Part shown: positions 52,582-61,326 of the stretch, piece after piece
Position numbering within the stretch: the first letter of the stretch is position 1
Layout of the letters: every line of letters begins with the position of its first letter
From: Phycisphaeraceae bacterium
GTDB taxonomy: Bacteria > Planctomycetota > Phycisphaerae > Phycisphaerales > UBA1924
NCBI GenBank assembly: GCA_019636565.1
Contig: JAHBXG010000001.1
Location: 1-64,000, forward strand
DNA: 64,000 nucleotides
Reading direction: 5' to 3'
Translations under genes and position numbers: made by a program
Notes under the pieces: generated by a model
Seen by the model: only the letters and a program-made list of their open reading frames with translations
What the model was told of the DNA's origin: nothing
The model's database searches: none

Positions 52582-54176
52582 GCCTGGGCGACCTCTCTTT
52601 GCACGGAGTTGATGGCGCCGAGTCGCCGGATGAGATGATCACCGACGCGAAGGGCGTTTGCCATGATCGTGAGCGAGGGATTGACGGCGCTGCTTGAGGG
52701 AAAGAAGGAGCCGTCGACCACATAGAGGTTGTCGACATCGTGGGCTTTGCAATTGATGTCGAGGACGCTGGTGCGCGGATCGATTCCAAAGCGGAGCGTG
52801 CCGTTCTGGTGCGACACTCCGCTGACACCGAGGCGCGAGGCAAAGAAGTTGGGTTGTGAACGGCCGCGGCCGCGCTCCGCGAGAGTCATGAGTTCGCGGA
52901 GTTTGGTTTCGAGGCGCTGGTAGGCTTCGAGGTTGTTGGGCGTGTAGGAGACCCGCAGGGAGCCGTCGGGGCGGAGGGTGATGCGGTTGCCGGGACTGGG
53001 AAGGTCTTCGACGGTGAGGAAGAAATCGATGGTGCGGTTCTGGATGCTTTCGATGCCTTCGCCGGGGAGTTGATCGCCTCGGAGCCATTCGATGGTGCCC
53101 GGGTCGGGCTTGCCCATGAGTTGGATGGTGCCAAGGGGAAAAGGGGAATCGGCGGAGCCGCGATAGAAATCGGTGATGGCGAAATGCTTCTGGAATTGGG
53201 AAGGATTGGGCTCGCTGGAGACAACGAGGAAGCAGCCGTTGTGGTGCGTCATGTAGTTGCGGCCGACCTGATCGGAGCTGTTGGCGAGACCGTTTGGGTG
53301 CGTATCGCTGGAAGAGCGGAGGAGAATTGCGGCGGAGTTGATTGCCCCTGCGGCAAGCACGATGACATCGGCGCGGAGCGTCATCTGTTGGCCATCGCGC
53401 GTGACGAGAACTTCGCGGATTTGGCGACCGCTGGGGTCGGATTCGAGGCGATCGACCTTGGCGCGGGTGAGGACGGAAACGTTCGGGTATTTGAGAGCAG
53501 CGCGGATGCCGACGACATGGGCATCGGCCTTGGCTTCGGTGAGATCCGGATAGCCGTCGAACTGGCTTAGATGCGACGGGGGCGCGGCGCGATCGCGTTC
53601 GTTCAATCGGATGCCGAGCGGAACCGGAAATGGGTTGGTTCCCAGAGCCTTGAGATCGCACATCAATTCGCCGATGCGGGGCTCGGGCGCGATGGGGCCG
53701 AACGGGTAATCGCGAGAAGACTTGGGGTCGTACGGGTCGCGCTTGCCCGGCGCGCGGGTGCCGTGGACGGAGTAGAGATGCTCCGCTTCGGAGTAGTAAG
53801 GCTCGAGATCGTCGTAGGTGATGGGCCAAGCGGGAGAAACGCCTCCCCAATGGCGTACTTCGCCAAAATCGTGCTCGCGCATGCGGAGAAGCGCGGCACC
53901 ATAGACCTTGGTGTTGCCGCCGACCCAGTAGTGCGTGTAGGGCTCGAAAGGCTTGTCGTCCTTGTCGAACCAGGTTTCCTTTGCGAGATATCGCTTCTGT
54001 TCGAAGACGGCTTTGGTATCCCAGTTTTCACGCTCGCGGGGGAGGAAATCGCCCCGCTCGATGATGAGGATGCGTTTGCCGCTGGGTGCGAGGCGCTGCG
54101 CCAGGGTGCCGCCGCCGGCGCCGGACCCGATGATGATGACGTCGTAATGAACGTCTTGTGGGGCATTGAGATTCAT
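52578..54176 (-). CDS. GMC-family FAD oxidoreductase
   Basis: Flavoenzyme of the glucose-methanol-choline family, 532 residues, which would oxidise an alcohol or sugar hydroxyl. N-terminal FAD site DVIIIGSGAGGGTLAQRLAP with IERGDFLP; GGNTKVYGAALLRMRE is the second FAD region; the C-terminus has VDNLYVVDGSFFPSSSAVNP and TIMANALRVGDHLI. The family's catalytic pair is His/His or His/Asn; here the segment GVSHQNGTLRFG supplies the His and SAVNP the Asn. No Tat or Sec signal is present. Best matches in type are fungal-like and bacterial sugar or choline dehydrogenases. It overlaps the VOC gene downstream. Confidence 0.88.
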   Translation of the reverse strand: MNLNAPQDVHYDVIIIGSGAGGGTLAQRLAPSGKRILIIERGDFLPRERENWDTKAVFEQKRYLAKETWFDKDDKPFEPYTHYWVGGNTKVYGAALLRMREHDFGEVRHWGGVSPAWPITYDDLEPYYSEAEHLYSVHGTRAPGKRDPYDPKSSRDYPFGPIAPEPRIGELMCDLKALGTNPFPVPLGIRLNERDRAAPPSHLSQFDGYPDLTEAKADAHVVGIRAALKYPNVSVLTRAKVDRLESDPSGRQIREVLVTRDGQQMTLRADVIVLAAGAINSAAILLRSSSDTHPNGLANSSDQVGRNYMTHHNGCFLVVSSEPNPSQFQKHFAITDFYRGSADSPFPLGTIQLMGKPDPGTIEWLRGDQLPGEGIESIQNRTIDFFLTVEDLPSPGNRITLRPDGSLRVSYTPNNLEAYQRLETKLRELMTLAERGRGRSQPNFFASRLGVSGVSHQNGTLRFGIDPRTSVLDINCKAHDVDNLYVVDGSFFPSSSAVNPSLTIMANALRVGDHLIRRLGAINSVQREVAQA

Positions 54177-54221
54177 GACTTTGCTCGCGGGTGAAGGGGA
54201 CGCTCGTGCGATGCCGAAGCT

Positions 54222-55025
54222 TCAAGGTGGTGACGGTTGCCATCCGGGCATCCGATCGATATTGCAGCGAAAGAGACAGACGCCCCCGTGCGGATGATGG
54301 AGCTTTGCGCAGTAGACGGCGTCGGTGCCTCGGACTGCGACGTAGACGCCGGCGGCGAGCAGCATGCCAAGGGGCGGTGCGGTGAAATAGATCCAGAGCC
54401 CGCGATATTGGCGAGCCCAGACGGCGGAAGCGAGGGAGCGTGCCGGATTCATGCTCATTCCGGAATAGGGCGCTTCAAAGGCGATGAAAGCGGCGACCAA
54501 AAGGCCGGCAAATATTCCGGTGTAGGCGCTTGTCGGTGAAGCGTTGCTCGACCAAAGCACAACGGACAGGAGAAGACACGAGATGGCAAACTCGGCTCCG
54601 AAGGCGACCGCCACACCGTGTCTTCCGGGAACGGTCGAGGCGTATTGCACTTGCTGATGGGCGACCCGGTGATTGAAAAGCGCACGGGCCAGCGCGACAC
54701 CAGCGATTCCTCCGGCGATTTGGAAGAGCACGTAGCAAGCGGCGTCGACAGGCTCGACTTTCCCGAGAACGAAGAAGGTAACGGTCGTGCCCGGGTTCAT
54801 GTGCGCGCCGGACCGCTGACCGATCGGAGAATAGATCAGGCCGATAGCGGTCAGGCCCATCAGGATTCCGATGGCGACCCGTTTGTTGAAGTCGGTACGG
54901 ACGGCTGCAGCGACTGATGAATCCGGGTGATAGAAGAGCACAACGGCGGCGCACGCGGCGAACATGAATGCGCCGAGCAGCGATGCTTCGATGCAGTATT
55001 CCGTCCAGTGAAAAAGCATCCGCAC
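54222..55025 (-). CDS. Aquaporin / glycerol facilitator (MIP family)
   Basis: Water or small-polyol channel, 267 residues, six helices. Both half-helix motifs are present: SGAHMNPGTTVTFF (NPG, slightly altered NPA) and SGMSMNPARSLASAVW. The Arg after the second NPA is kept. The start is GTG at 55025, directly abutting the stop of the upstream dehydrogenase gene, or ATG at 55019. The C-terminal 30 residues (YCAKLHHPHGGVCLFRC) add two Cys and several His not typical for the family. Co-transcription with sugar-oxidising enzymes hints at passage of a polyol or water rather than osmotic rescue (inference). Confidence 0.88.
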   Translation of the reverse strand: MRMLFHWTEYCIEASLLGAFMFAACAAVVLFYHPDSSVAAAVRTDFNKRVAIGILMGLTAIGLIYSPIGQRSGAHMNPGTTVTFFVLGKVEPVDAACYVLFQIAGGIAGVALARALFNHRVAHQQVQYASTVPGRHGVAVAFGAEFAISCLLLSVVLWSSNASPTSAYTGIFAGLLVAAFIAFEAPYSGMSMNPARSLASAVWARQYRGLWIYFTAPPLGMLLAAGVYVAVRGTDAVYCAKLHHPHGGVCLFRCNIDRMPGWQPSPP

Positions 55026-56135
55026 TCATCCGAACGCGATGACGTTTTTTATTCCGTCGGTGGAGAGCAGCGGCGTCGTCGCTTCGCTCAGTTTGTAGCG
55101 GCCGGTGATGAGCGCCCGCAAGGCTTCGGGCCATTTTTTCTTGAAGTCCTTCAGGTCTTTGATCGCGTTCTCAAACGCGTCGCGACCAGCATTCACCGTG
55201 CCCAGCAGCACCTGGTTCTTCAGGACCATGTTCCGCATGATCTGATCCGTATCGACCTCGGCGGGCCCCTTGAGACCCGGCACACCGGTGAACACGAATG
55301 CCGCGTTGTGACCAACGTGTTTGAGAACCTCAAATGAAAGTTTCGAAGCGCCCGCGGCCTCGTACACAACATCGATCGAACCGATGCGGTCCACCAGTTT
55401 GTCGACCGGTGTTGTCAGTGCGGAGATGTAGGTTGCGCCGAACGACCGAACAAGGTCGGCCTTGCTGCACTTCTCGTCCTCGCGGCTATACACAAAGGTG
55501 GAAAAGCCCGCATTCGCGAACGCCATCGCGCCGAGCAGCCCGATTGGTCCGGCCCCCAGCACCAGCGCATGATGGCAGTGTCCGGGCTTTTTCTTGCCGC
55601 CGACGGGGCACGACCAGGGAAGGCGCTGCTGGACCTGCCAGACTTCGATCAGTGCTTTCTCCGCGATGGTCAGCGGCTCGACCAGCACCGCGAACTCGCG
55701 GAGCGACTTGGGCACCGGCAGCAAGAACCGCTCGCAATCGACCACGTACTCGGTCATGTAGCCGTGCTGCTGCTTGATGCCGCGCTCGGTGAATGCGCCG
55801 GTGTAGCAGAAATCCTGTCGCCCCTCTTTGCACGAGGGGCACTCGGGCTTGCCGCAGGGTCGCCGGACGGTCAGCACGGCAAGATCGCCCTTTCTGAAAT
55901 TCACCACCTTGGGCCCGACCTCGATAACTTCGCCAAGCGCTTCGTGGCCGATGATGAGGTGATCGCTCCCTTCGGGGGGAAACCCGTAGTGGAAGCCGCA
56001 GATCTCCCGATCTGTGCCGCACACCCCTACTTCCAACGTGCGAAGTTTGACCTGGTCGGGCCGGGTAATGCGGGGTTCCGGGGCATCGATGACACGAACG
56101 GCCCGCTCGCGCGGGAAGACAGCGACTGCTTTCAT
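55026..56135 (-). CDS. Zinc-dependent glucose 1-dehydrogenase-like protein
   Basis: Medium-chain dehydrogenase, 369 residues, of the glucose dehydrogenase type (Glc_dehyd_C). Catalytic zinc region VGVCGTDREICGFHYG and IIGHEALGEV; structural-zinc lobe CGKPECPSCKEGRQDFC; Rossmann motif LVLGAGPIGLLGAMAFANAG; dinucleotide-binding continues in FVYSREDEKCSKADLV. It would oxidise glucose (or another aldose) to the lactone with NAD(P)+. GAGGAG lies 6 bases before ATG at 56135. It is the first gene of the minus-strand run and is divergent from the anti-sigma-like gene across 218 bases. Confidence 0.85.
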   Translation of the reverse strand: MKAVAVFPRERAVRVIDAPEPRITRPDQVKLRTLEVGVCGTDREICGFHYGFPPEGSDHLIIGHEALGEVIEVGPKVVNFRKGDLAVLTVRRPCGKPECPSCKEGRQDFCYTGAFTERGIKQQHGYMTEYVVDCERFLLPVPKSLREFAVLVEPLTIAEKALIEVWQVQQRLPWSCPVGGKKKPGHCHHALVLGAGPIGLLGAMAFANAGFSTFVYSREDEKCSKADLVRSFGATYISALTTPVDKLVDRIGSIDVVYEAAGASKLSFEVLKHVGHNAAFVFTGVPGLKGPAEVDTDQIMRNMVLKNQVLLGTVNAGRDAFENAIKDLKDFKKKWPEALRALITGRYKLSEATTPLLSTDGIKNVIAFG

Positions 56136-56353
56136 GGTGATCTCCTCGCGGCGAGAATCGGGCCATGCGCCCTCGTCGTGCCGCGGCTCTGATCCGATGC
56201 CGCCCCGGCACGGCTGTGTCAAAGCGCCGCGTGTGAGGACCCGAAACGCTCGAATCGAAAAACTTGAGAGATTCCCCCAAACTGGTGACGCACAACAATT
56301 CGCATCGGCATCGAATCAGGCAGCGCCTTTTCACTCTTCGCCAAGGAACATCC

Positions 56354-56620
56354 GTGTCACAAGCCGACTACATCACCTGCCGCGAACTGATCGACTTCAT
56401 CGCGGACTACATGGACAACCGGCTTCCGGCTGAGCACCTTCGTGAATTTGAGCGCCACCTGGCCGTGTGTCCTTCGTGCGTGAACTATCTGGATGCGTAT
56501 CGCAAGACGGTGGCTCTGGGCAAGTCGATGGTGATACCGAGCGACACGCCGGCGCGGGGCTTGGCTCCCGAAGGGCTGCTCAAGGCGATCAAAGAAGCGC
56601 GGCGGAACATGATCTCGTGA
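56354..56620 (+). CDS. Zinc-finger anti-sigma-like protein
   Basis: Small protein of 88 residues with the zinc-binding anti-sigma pattern: CRELIDFIADYMDNRLP then FERHLAVCPSCVNYLDAY, i.e. H-x3-C-x2-C preceded by an upstream Cys. There is no membrane helix, so it would act in the cytosol. The start is GTG at 56354 with AAGGA 6-7 bases before it; upstream in-frame sequence is low-complexity. No ECF sigma gene adjoins it. It overlaps the next gene, a SpoIIE-type phosphatase, by GTGA, an arrangement suggesting a shared signalling role. Confidence 0.75.
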   Translation: MSQADYITCRELIDFIADYMDNRLPAEHLREFERHLAVCPSCVNYLDAYRKTVALGKSMVIPSDTPARGLAPEGLLKAIKEARRNMIS

Positions 56621-57483
56621 CATCCGAGACGCTTCCAATCGCCCCCCGCCGCATCGCCTGCATGGAAGTCTGGGGCGGCCACAACAATTTCGTCGGTGAA
56701 GTTTCGGTTCCCGGCAATGATGTGTTTGTGGGTTGCACTCCGCACGTGGGCGATTCGCACGGTGGCGATATCTATTACGTTTCCAACTGTGCTGCGGGGC
56801 TCATCACCCGCTTCGTTCTGGCTGATGTCGCGGGGCACGGGAGCATCGTGGCCGAAAGCGCCGCGTCGCTTCGGGATCTGATGAGGCGGTACATCAATAC
56901 GCCCGATCAGAGCAAGTTCGCAAGGGCCCTGAACAAGGAATTCGCCCGCGAAGCGGGTCGATTCGCCACCGCCCTTCTCGTCACGTATTTCGCGCCGACC
57001 GATCACGCGGTGATCTGTAACGCTGGCCACCCGCGCCCGTTACACCTGTCGGCGGGAGCCGCCACCTGGCGATACCTGGACGCCGACGTTCAAGGGGCGC
57101 TTCTCACCGCCTCCGCAGGGAAGCGCGGCGCCACCAATCTGCCGCTTGGAGTCCTGCACCCGACGGGCTATGAGCAGTTCGCGATTCGGCTGGATCGTGG
57201 CGATCTGCTCGCGATCTATTCCGACGCATTCCTTGAGGCGCTGGGCCCGGATGGCAAGCCTTGGGGTGAATCGGGGCTGCTGGATGTAATGAACAGCATC
57301 GACACGACCGATCCGTCTCGTATTCGCTTACTCGCTCTCGAGGAGATCGCACGCCGCACGCGCGTCGCGTCCATGAACGATGATGCCACCATGGTCGTGC
57401 TGCACCACAACGCATCCGATCCGCCGTCGCAAAGCCTGACGGAGCGCATCGCGGTTTGGGCCAAAGTGCTGGGACTGGGCTGA
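56617..57483 (+). CDS. PP2C-type SpoIIE-family phosphatase
   Basis: Serine/threonine phosphatase domain protein of 288 residues, no sensor or membrane part. Mn/Mg-site motifs: GDIYYVSNCAA, LADVAGHGSIVAESAA, CNAGHPRPLHLS and LLAIYSDAFLEA, with MNDDATMVVLHH near the C-terminus, so all usual acidic ligands are visible. Family members dephosphorylate anti-sigma-factor antagonists or similar switch proteins. The GTG start overlaps the stop of the zinc anti-sigma-like gene. Neither a kinase nor an STAS antagonist is in the window, so the target is unknown. Confidence 0.85.
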   Translation: MTSETLPIAPRRIACMEVWGGHNNFVGEVSVPGNDVFVGCTPHVGDSHGGDIYYVSNCAAGLITRFVLADVAGHGSIVAESAASLRDLMRRYINTPDQSKFARALNKEFAREAGRFATALLVTYFAPTDHAVICNAGHPRPLHLSAGAATWRYLDADVQGALLTASAGKRGATNLPLGVLHPTGYEQFAIRLDRGDLLAIYSDAFLEALGPDGKPWGESGLLDVMNSIDTTDPSRIRLLALEEIARRTRVASMNDDATMVVLHHNASDPPSQSLTERIAVWAKVLGLG

Positions 57484-57629
57484 CCGCGCGTCACAGCGGG
57501 CGCCCTTCGGGCATCGGATGGAGACGTTCGCGTCTTTGTCGAACAGATAACAGTGCAACGCGATTGGCTTGGCGCATGCCGCGCAAGGCACGCCGTGCCA
57601 TCGGGGCGCTTGGAAAGAAAGGTATTGCC

Positions 57630-58166
57630 ATGAAGAAGAGACTTGTGTTTCCGTTGCTGTTGCTGCCCTTGGGACTTGTCGCGCTAGGAGGCTGGGGGAA
57701 CTCCGTTTGTCGCGCCACCGATACTCCCGTCGCGAGCCAAGTGACGTCCAAGCCCGTTCTCACTCTCGAGGGCGCCAACAAGGCTTTGGCCGCGGCCTTG
57801 GAAGAAGCCCGCAATCGCAACGCCGGCGGAGCGATCGCGGTAGTTGATGATGGCGGCAACTTGATCGCCTTTCAGCGAATCGACGGCACATTTGCGGCGG
57901 GCGCGGAAGTTTCAATCGGCAAAGCCCGAACTGCGGCGCTCTTCAAGAAACCGACGCGCGCGTTCGAAGAGTCAATCAACAAGGGCAGAACGGCGCTCGT
58001 GGGAGTGACTGCGATGACACCCCTTCAGGGCGGCGTACCCATCGAATATGAAGGAGTGGTCATCGGCGCGATCGGTGTGAGCGGCGCGCACTCCCAGACC
58101 GAAGACGAAGAGATCGCATTCGCCGGTGCAGGCGCACTTGCGACACCGACATCCGCATCCAAGTGA
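57630..58166 (+). CDS. Secreted GlcG/HbpS-family protein
   Basis: Exported protein of 178 residues. Signal peptide KKRLVFPLLLLPLGLVALGG after ATG 57630 (AAAGG 8-9 bases upstream). The mature part is a GlcG/HbpS domain: TLEGANKALAAALEEARN, GAIAVVDDGGNLIAFQRIDG, KARTAALFKKPTRAFEESIN, GVPIEYEGVVIGAIGVSGAH. HbpS binds haem and senses redox stress in Streptomyces; other members are of unknown role. In this gene order it lies between a phosphatase and a YHS lipoprotein. Function beyond fold is not inferable. Confidence 0.85.
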   Translation: MKKRLVFPLLLLPLGLVALGGWGNSVCRATDTPVASQVTSKPVLTLEGANKALAAALEEARNRNAGGAIAVVDDGGNLIAFQRIDGTFAAGAEVSIGKARTAALFKKPTRAFEESINKGRTALVGVTAMTPLQGGVPIEYEGVVIGAIGVSGAHSQTEDEEIAFAGAGALATPTSASK

Positions 58167-58219
58167 GCCGTGGCTTTTTCCATCACGTTCACAATCCAGA
58201 ACACCCAAGGGCTCTTGCC

Positions 58220-59140
58220 ATGAAGAACTTGTCTACAAACACCGGTACGCAACTGATCACGCTTGTTCTCACGTTGGGCTCCGCCGGCATCTTCGCCGGA
58301 TGCCAAACCGGCCCAGGAAAATGCGTCGGCACCGCCGACACCTCCACCCGCGACGGCAAAGTCCTGCTCAATGTCGATTCGGACGGAGTTGCGATCCAGG
58401 GCTACGACCCAGTGGCCTACTTCACCGATTCGAAACCCATCAAGGGCGATCCCGCGATTCGGTCCGAGTTCGGCGGCGCGGAGTACTACTTCGCGTCGAC
58501 GGATCACAAACGCATGTTTGACGCGGCTCCGGCCAAGTACGCGCCGCAATTCGGAGGCTACTGCGCTTACGCAGCGTCCATCGACACCATCTCTCCCATC
58601 GACCCCACGTACTGGGAAATCGTCGACGGCCGCCTGCTCCTCCAGCACAACAAGAAGGCGTGGGATCTCTGGCACAAGGATGGTTCGGGCAACCTCGTCA
58701 AGGCTGACCGAAATTGGCCGGGCATTGTCGAACGCGACGGAAGCGCCGCCCGAGCGCTGCTTAATGTCGATGCGAACGGTCTCGCCCTCGAAGGCTTCGA
58801 TCCGGTCTCCTACTTCACCGACCCCAAACCGGTGCGAGGAGATGTGGCGCTCGCCCGCACCTACGGGGGCGCAACGTATCTGTTTGCGAATCCGGACCAC
58901 AAGGACCAGTTCGAGAAAGAGCCAAGCCGGTACGTCCCCGCGTTCGGCGGGTTCTGTGGGTACGCCGCCTCGATCAACAAGATCTCGACGATCAATCCGG
59001 AGATCTACCAGGTCATCGACGGCAAACTCGTTCTCCAGCACACGCCGGAGGCATACCGACTGTTCAATCAGGACACCGCCGCCAACTTTGAAAAGGCCGA
59101 ACAAAACTGGCCCGGCTTGGCGCACCGTCGCTGCAACTAA
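58220..59140 (+). CDS. Lipoprotein with two YHS domains
   Basis: Exported protein of 306 residues, probably lipidated at the Cys of FAGCQTG after a signal peptide. AAGGG lies 8 bases before the ATG at 58220. Two homologous YHS units follow: about 50-170 (VAIQGYDPVAYFTDSKPIKG, FASTDHKRMFDAAPAKYAP, FGGYCAYAAS) and about 185-300 (LALEGFDPVSYFTDPKPVRG, FANPDHKDQFEKEPSRYVP, FGGFCGYAAS). Each keeps one Cys at the same place and a NWPG end. The internal duplication and a third copy on the other strand at 50477 suggest local expansion. YHS folds are linked to metal, especially copper, sites. Confidence 0.8.
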   Translation: MKNLSTNTGTQLITLVLTLGSAGIFAGCQTGPGKCVGTADTSTRDGKVLLNVDSDGVAIQGYDPVAYFTDSKPIKGDPAIRSEFGGAEYYFASTDHKRMFDAAPAKYAPQFGGYCAYAASIDTISPIDPTYWEIVDGRLLLQHNKKAWDLWHKDGSGNLVKADRNWPGIVERDGSAARALLNVDANGLALEGFDPVSYFTDPKPVRGDVALARTYGGATYLFANPDHKDQFEKEPSRYVPAFGGFCGYAASINKISTINPEIYQVIDGKLVLQHTPEAYRLFNQDTAANFEKAEQNWPGLAHRRCN

Positions 59141-59227
59141 GCGAGCACGGCATTGATTTCGGCGCCGCGACCATAGTCAATCAGGTGTCGCGCCCCATTC
59201 CTTCTTCCTTCGTTACCGGAGCAACCC

Positions 59228-60901
59228 ATGGTCTATCAATTTCACGCGACACTTGCGGTCGCAGGGCTTCTTGCGGCGTTCGTTCCCGCGGCCTTTGCAG
59301 GCTCTCGCCATTCGCCGCCGGTTCCCGACGCGATAGTCGATCTTCGCTCGCCTGCCGCGAGTGAACTCTTGGGTGCACAGTGGCGTTACGCCGATGCGGC
59401 AATCGTCGCAGGCGAGAACCCGCTTCCCACAAAAGGCATGCAAACGGCTGCACCGGACGCTTCGGTTGCGGCAACGCACGATATCGCTCCTAGGCCCGGC
59501 ACCAGCGCGTTCGAAACCGTCAATTGGGCAATGCTGAGCCCAACGGAACTGGAATCTCGCCGCACCGCCGGCAAGCTCGCTTTCGGCTGGTACCGGCTGA
59601 GTATTACGGTGCCCGAAACCCTTCGCGGGACGGACATACGCGGCAACACGCTCGTATTGGACATCACCGCCGACGATTACTCGGAGATCTGGGTGGACGG
59701 CGCGTTGACTCCCGTTCTCGGCAGTAGCGGTGCGGGACTCGGGAGCGGATGGAACACTCCAAATCGTGTGATCATCGACACCGACGCGAAGTCCGGCACG
59801 AAGCACGACATCGCGATCTTCGTCGCCAACGGGCCGCTCTCTGCGCCGCCGTCGAATTACATCTGGATTCGGCAGGCAACGCTTGGCGTCTACCGCCCGG
59901 GGAGGCTTGCAGAGTCCCGCCCCGTCACGGCGACCGTCACGCGTAAAAGTCCGTCCATGGACTCTGTGATTGCACCCGATGCGCGGGTTGAACTGCTCGC
60001 CGATGGATTCTCGTTTACCGAAGGTCCGGTTTGGATTCCTCGCGTGTCGGACAATCGCTACGGCGGTGGAGGCACGGGCGGGTATCTGCTCTTCAGCGAT
60101 CCCAATCAAAACGTCATTCACCGCTATGAGCCCGCGACAGGTCGGGTCTCGATTTTCCGAACCGCCAGCGGGTACACCGGTGAAGGCGGCGCAAACATCG
60201 GCGAGTACTTCCAGCCCGGCTCCAACGGGCTCGCTCTCGATCCGCAGGGCCGCCTCACGATCTGCGAGCACGGCAATCGCCGAATCACCCGCCTCGAGCC
60301 AAACGGCACGCTCACCATCCTCGTCGATCGCGACAGCGGGAAGCGTCTGAACAGTCCCAACGACCTTGTCTACCGATCCGACGGGGCTCTGTTCTTCACC
60401 GATCCTCCTTTCGGACTGCCCAAAGCATTCGACGATGCGCGAAAGGAGCTTCCATATTCGGGTATCTACTGCGTCTACAACGGGGAACTTCGCTTGGCGT
60501 CCAGCGAACTCAAGGCCCCCAACGGCCTGGCTTTCAGCCCGGATGAGAGGTACCTCTATGTGGACAATTGGGAGGAATCTCGCAAGGTGATCCTCCGGTT
60601 CGAAGTCTCGCCCGCTGGCGAGCTGTCTCATCCGACCACGTTCTTCGACATGACTTCACAGCGCGGCGAGATCGCCCTCGATGGACTGAAGGTGGACGAG
60701 CGCGGCAACCTCTACGTCTCTGGACCGGGCGGTATCTGGGTGCTCTCTCGGGATGGTGAGCACCTCGGAACCATCTCGCCCCCGGAACTTCCCGCGAATT
60801 TCGCCTTCGGCGATGCCGATGGTCGCACGTTGTACATGACCGCCCGCACCGGCATTTACCGCGTCAGGCTGCAGAATCGCGGCGCCTCGACGATACGGTG
60901 A
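59228..60901 (+). CDS. Secreted SMP-30/gluconolactonase with N-terminal sandwich domain
   Basis: Predicted periplasmic lactonase of 557 residues. Signal peptide QFHATLAVAGLLAAFVPAAF. Residues about 40-235 form an extra domain (LVLDITADDYSEIWVDGALT, SGTKHDIAIFVANGPLSAPP), beta-rich and like sugar-binding domains of GH2-type enzymes. The C-terminal six-bladed SMP-30 propeller (about 250-555) carries metal-site residues in FTEGPVWIP (Glu), GSNGLALDPQGRLTICEHGN, LNSPNDLVYRSDGALFFTDP (Asn) and APNGLAFSPDERYLYVDN (Asp). It would open sugar lactones made by dehydrogenases such as those encoded nearby. Likely to need Ca2+ or Zn2+. Confidence 0.88.
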   Translation: MVYQFHATLAVAGLLAAFVPAAFAGSRHSPPVPDAIVDLRSPAASELLGAQWRYADAAIVAGENPLPTKGMQTAAPDASVAATHDIAPRPGTSAFETVNWAMLSPTELESRRTAGKLAFGWYRLSITVPETLRGTDIRGNTLVLDITADDYSEIWVDGALTPVLGSSGAGLGSGWNTPNRVIIDTDAKSGTKHDIAIFVANGPLSAPPSNYIWIRQATLGVYRPGRLAESRPVTATVTRKSPSMDSVIAPDARVELLADGFSFTEGPVWIPRVSDNRYGGGGTGGYLLFSDPNQNVIHRYEPATGRVSIFRTASGYTGEGGANIGEYFQPGSNGLALDPQGRLTICEHGNRRITRLEPNGTLTILVDRDSGKRLNSPNDLVYRSDGALFFTDPPFGLPKAFDDARKELPYSGIYCVYNGELRLASSELKAPNGLAFSPDERYLYVDNWEESRKVILRFEVSPAGELSHPTTFFDMTSQRGEIALDGLKVDERGNLYVSGPGGIWVLSRDGEHLGTISPPELPANFAFGDADGRTLYMTARTGIYRVRLQNRGASTIR

Positions 60902-60941
60902 CACCTCTACGCTCCCGCGGCATCCGAGATCGGAACCCATT

Positions 60942-61181
60942 ATGCCGCCCTTCCTTGCCGCCACGATCTTGACCGCTGCCGGGGTGTACGCCTCGATCGG
61001 CGTTCTCGTTGGCGGCTGGTTTGTTTTTCGCAGCATCGCACGCATCGATCACGCCGCGGCAAACGCACCCGTTGGATTTCGCTTCCTCGTTTGGCCCGGT
61101 GCCGCCGCGCTCTGGCCGTGGGTTGTCCACCGGGCCATTGTTTCCAACCGCAGCGCCGAGGAGCACGCTCATGACGCGTGA
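60942..61181 (+). CDS. Small membrane protein of the Rieske cassette
   Basis: Hypothetical protein of 79 residues. One strong helix (about 5-28, FLAATILTAAGVYASIGVLV) ends with GGWFVFRSIARIDHAA, and a second short hydrophobic stretch includes FLVWPGAAALWPWVV. It overlaps the next small gene by 11 bases and is the first of four tightly packed genes leading to the Rieske fusion protein. No family is recognised; size and place suggest a subunit or assembly factor of the redox protein. Confidence 0.6.
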   Translation: MPPFLAATILTAAGVYASIGVLVGGWFVFRSIARIDHAAANAPVGFRFLVWPGAAALWPWVVHRAIVSNRSAEEHAHDA

Positions 61182-61326
61182 CTTGCGCCGGTTGCATCGG
61201 CTCGCGTGGTTTGCGATCACGCCGCTGGCGGGTCTGCTGCTGATCTTGAGTTTGCTTGCGCGCAGGCACACGATCGAAATACTTCGAACAAACGCCGCGC
61301 CGATCCGATCGGGAGAATCCCGATGA
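61171..61326 (+). CDS. Single-helix small protein of the Rieske cassette
   Basis: Protein of 51 residues with one helix (about 11-30, AWFAITPLAGLLLILSLLA) between a basic N-terminus (MTRDLRRLHR) and a polar C-terminus. GAGGAG lies 6-7 bases before the ATG at 61171. It overlaps the previous gene by 11 bases and the next by ATGA, so it is likely translated with both. Function unknown. Confidence 0.55.
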   Translation: MTRDLRRLHRLAWFAITPLAGLLLILSLLARRHTIEILRTNAAPIRSGESR

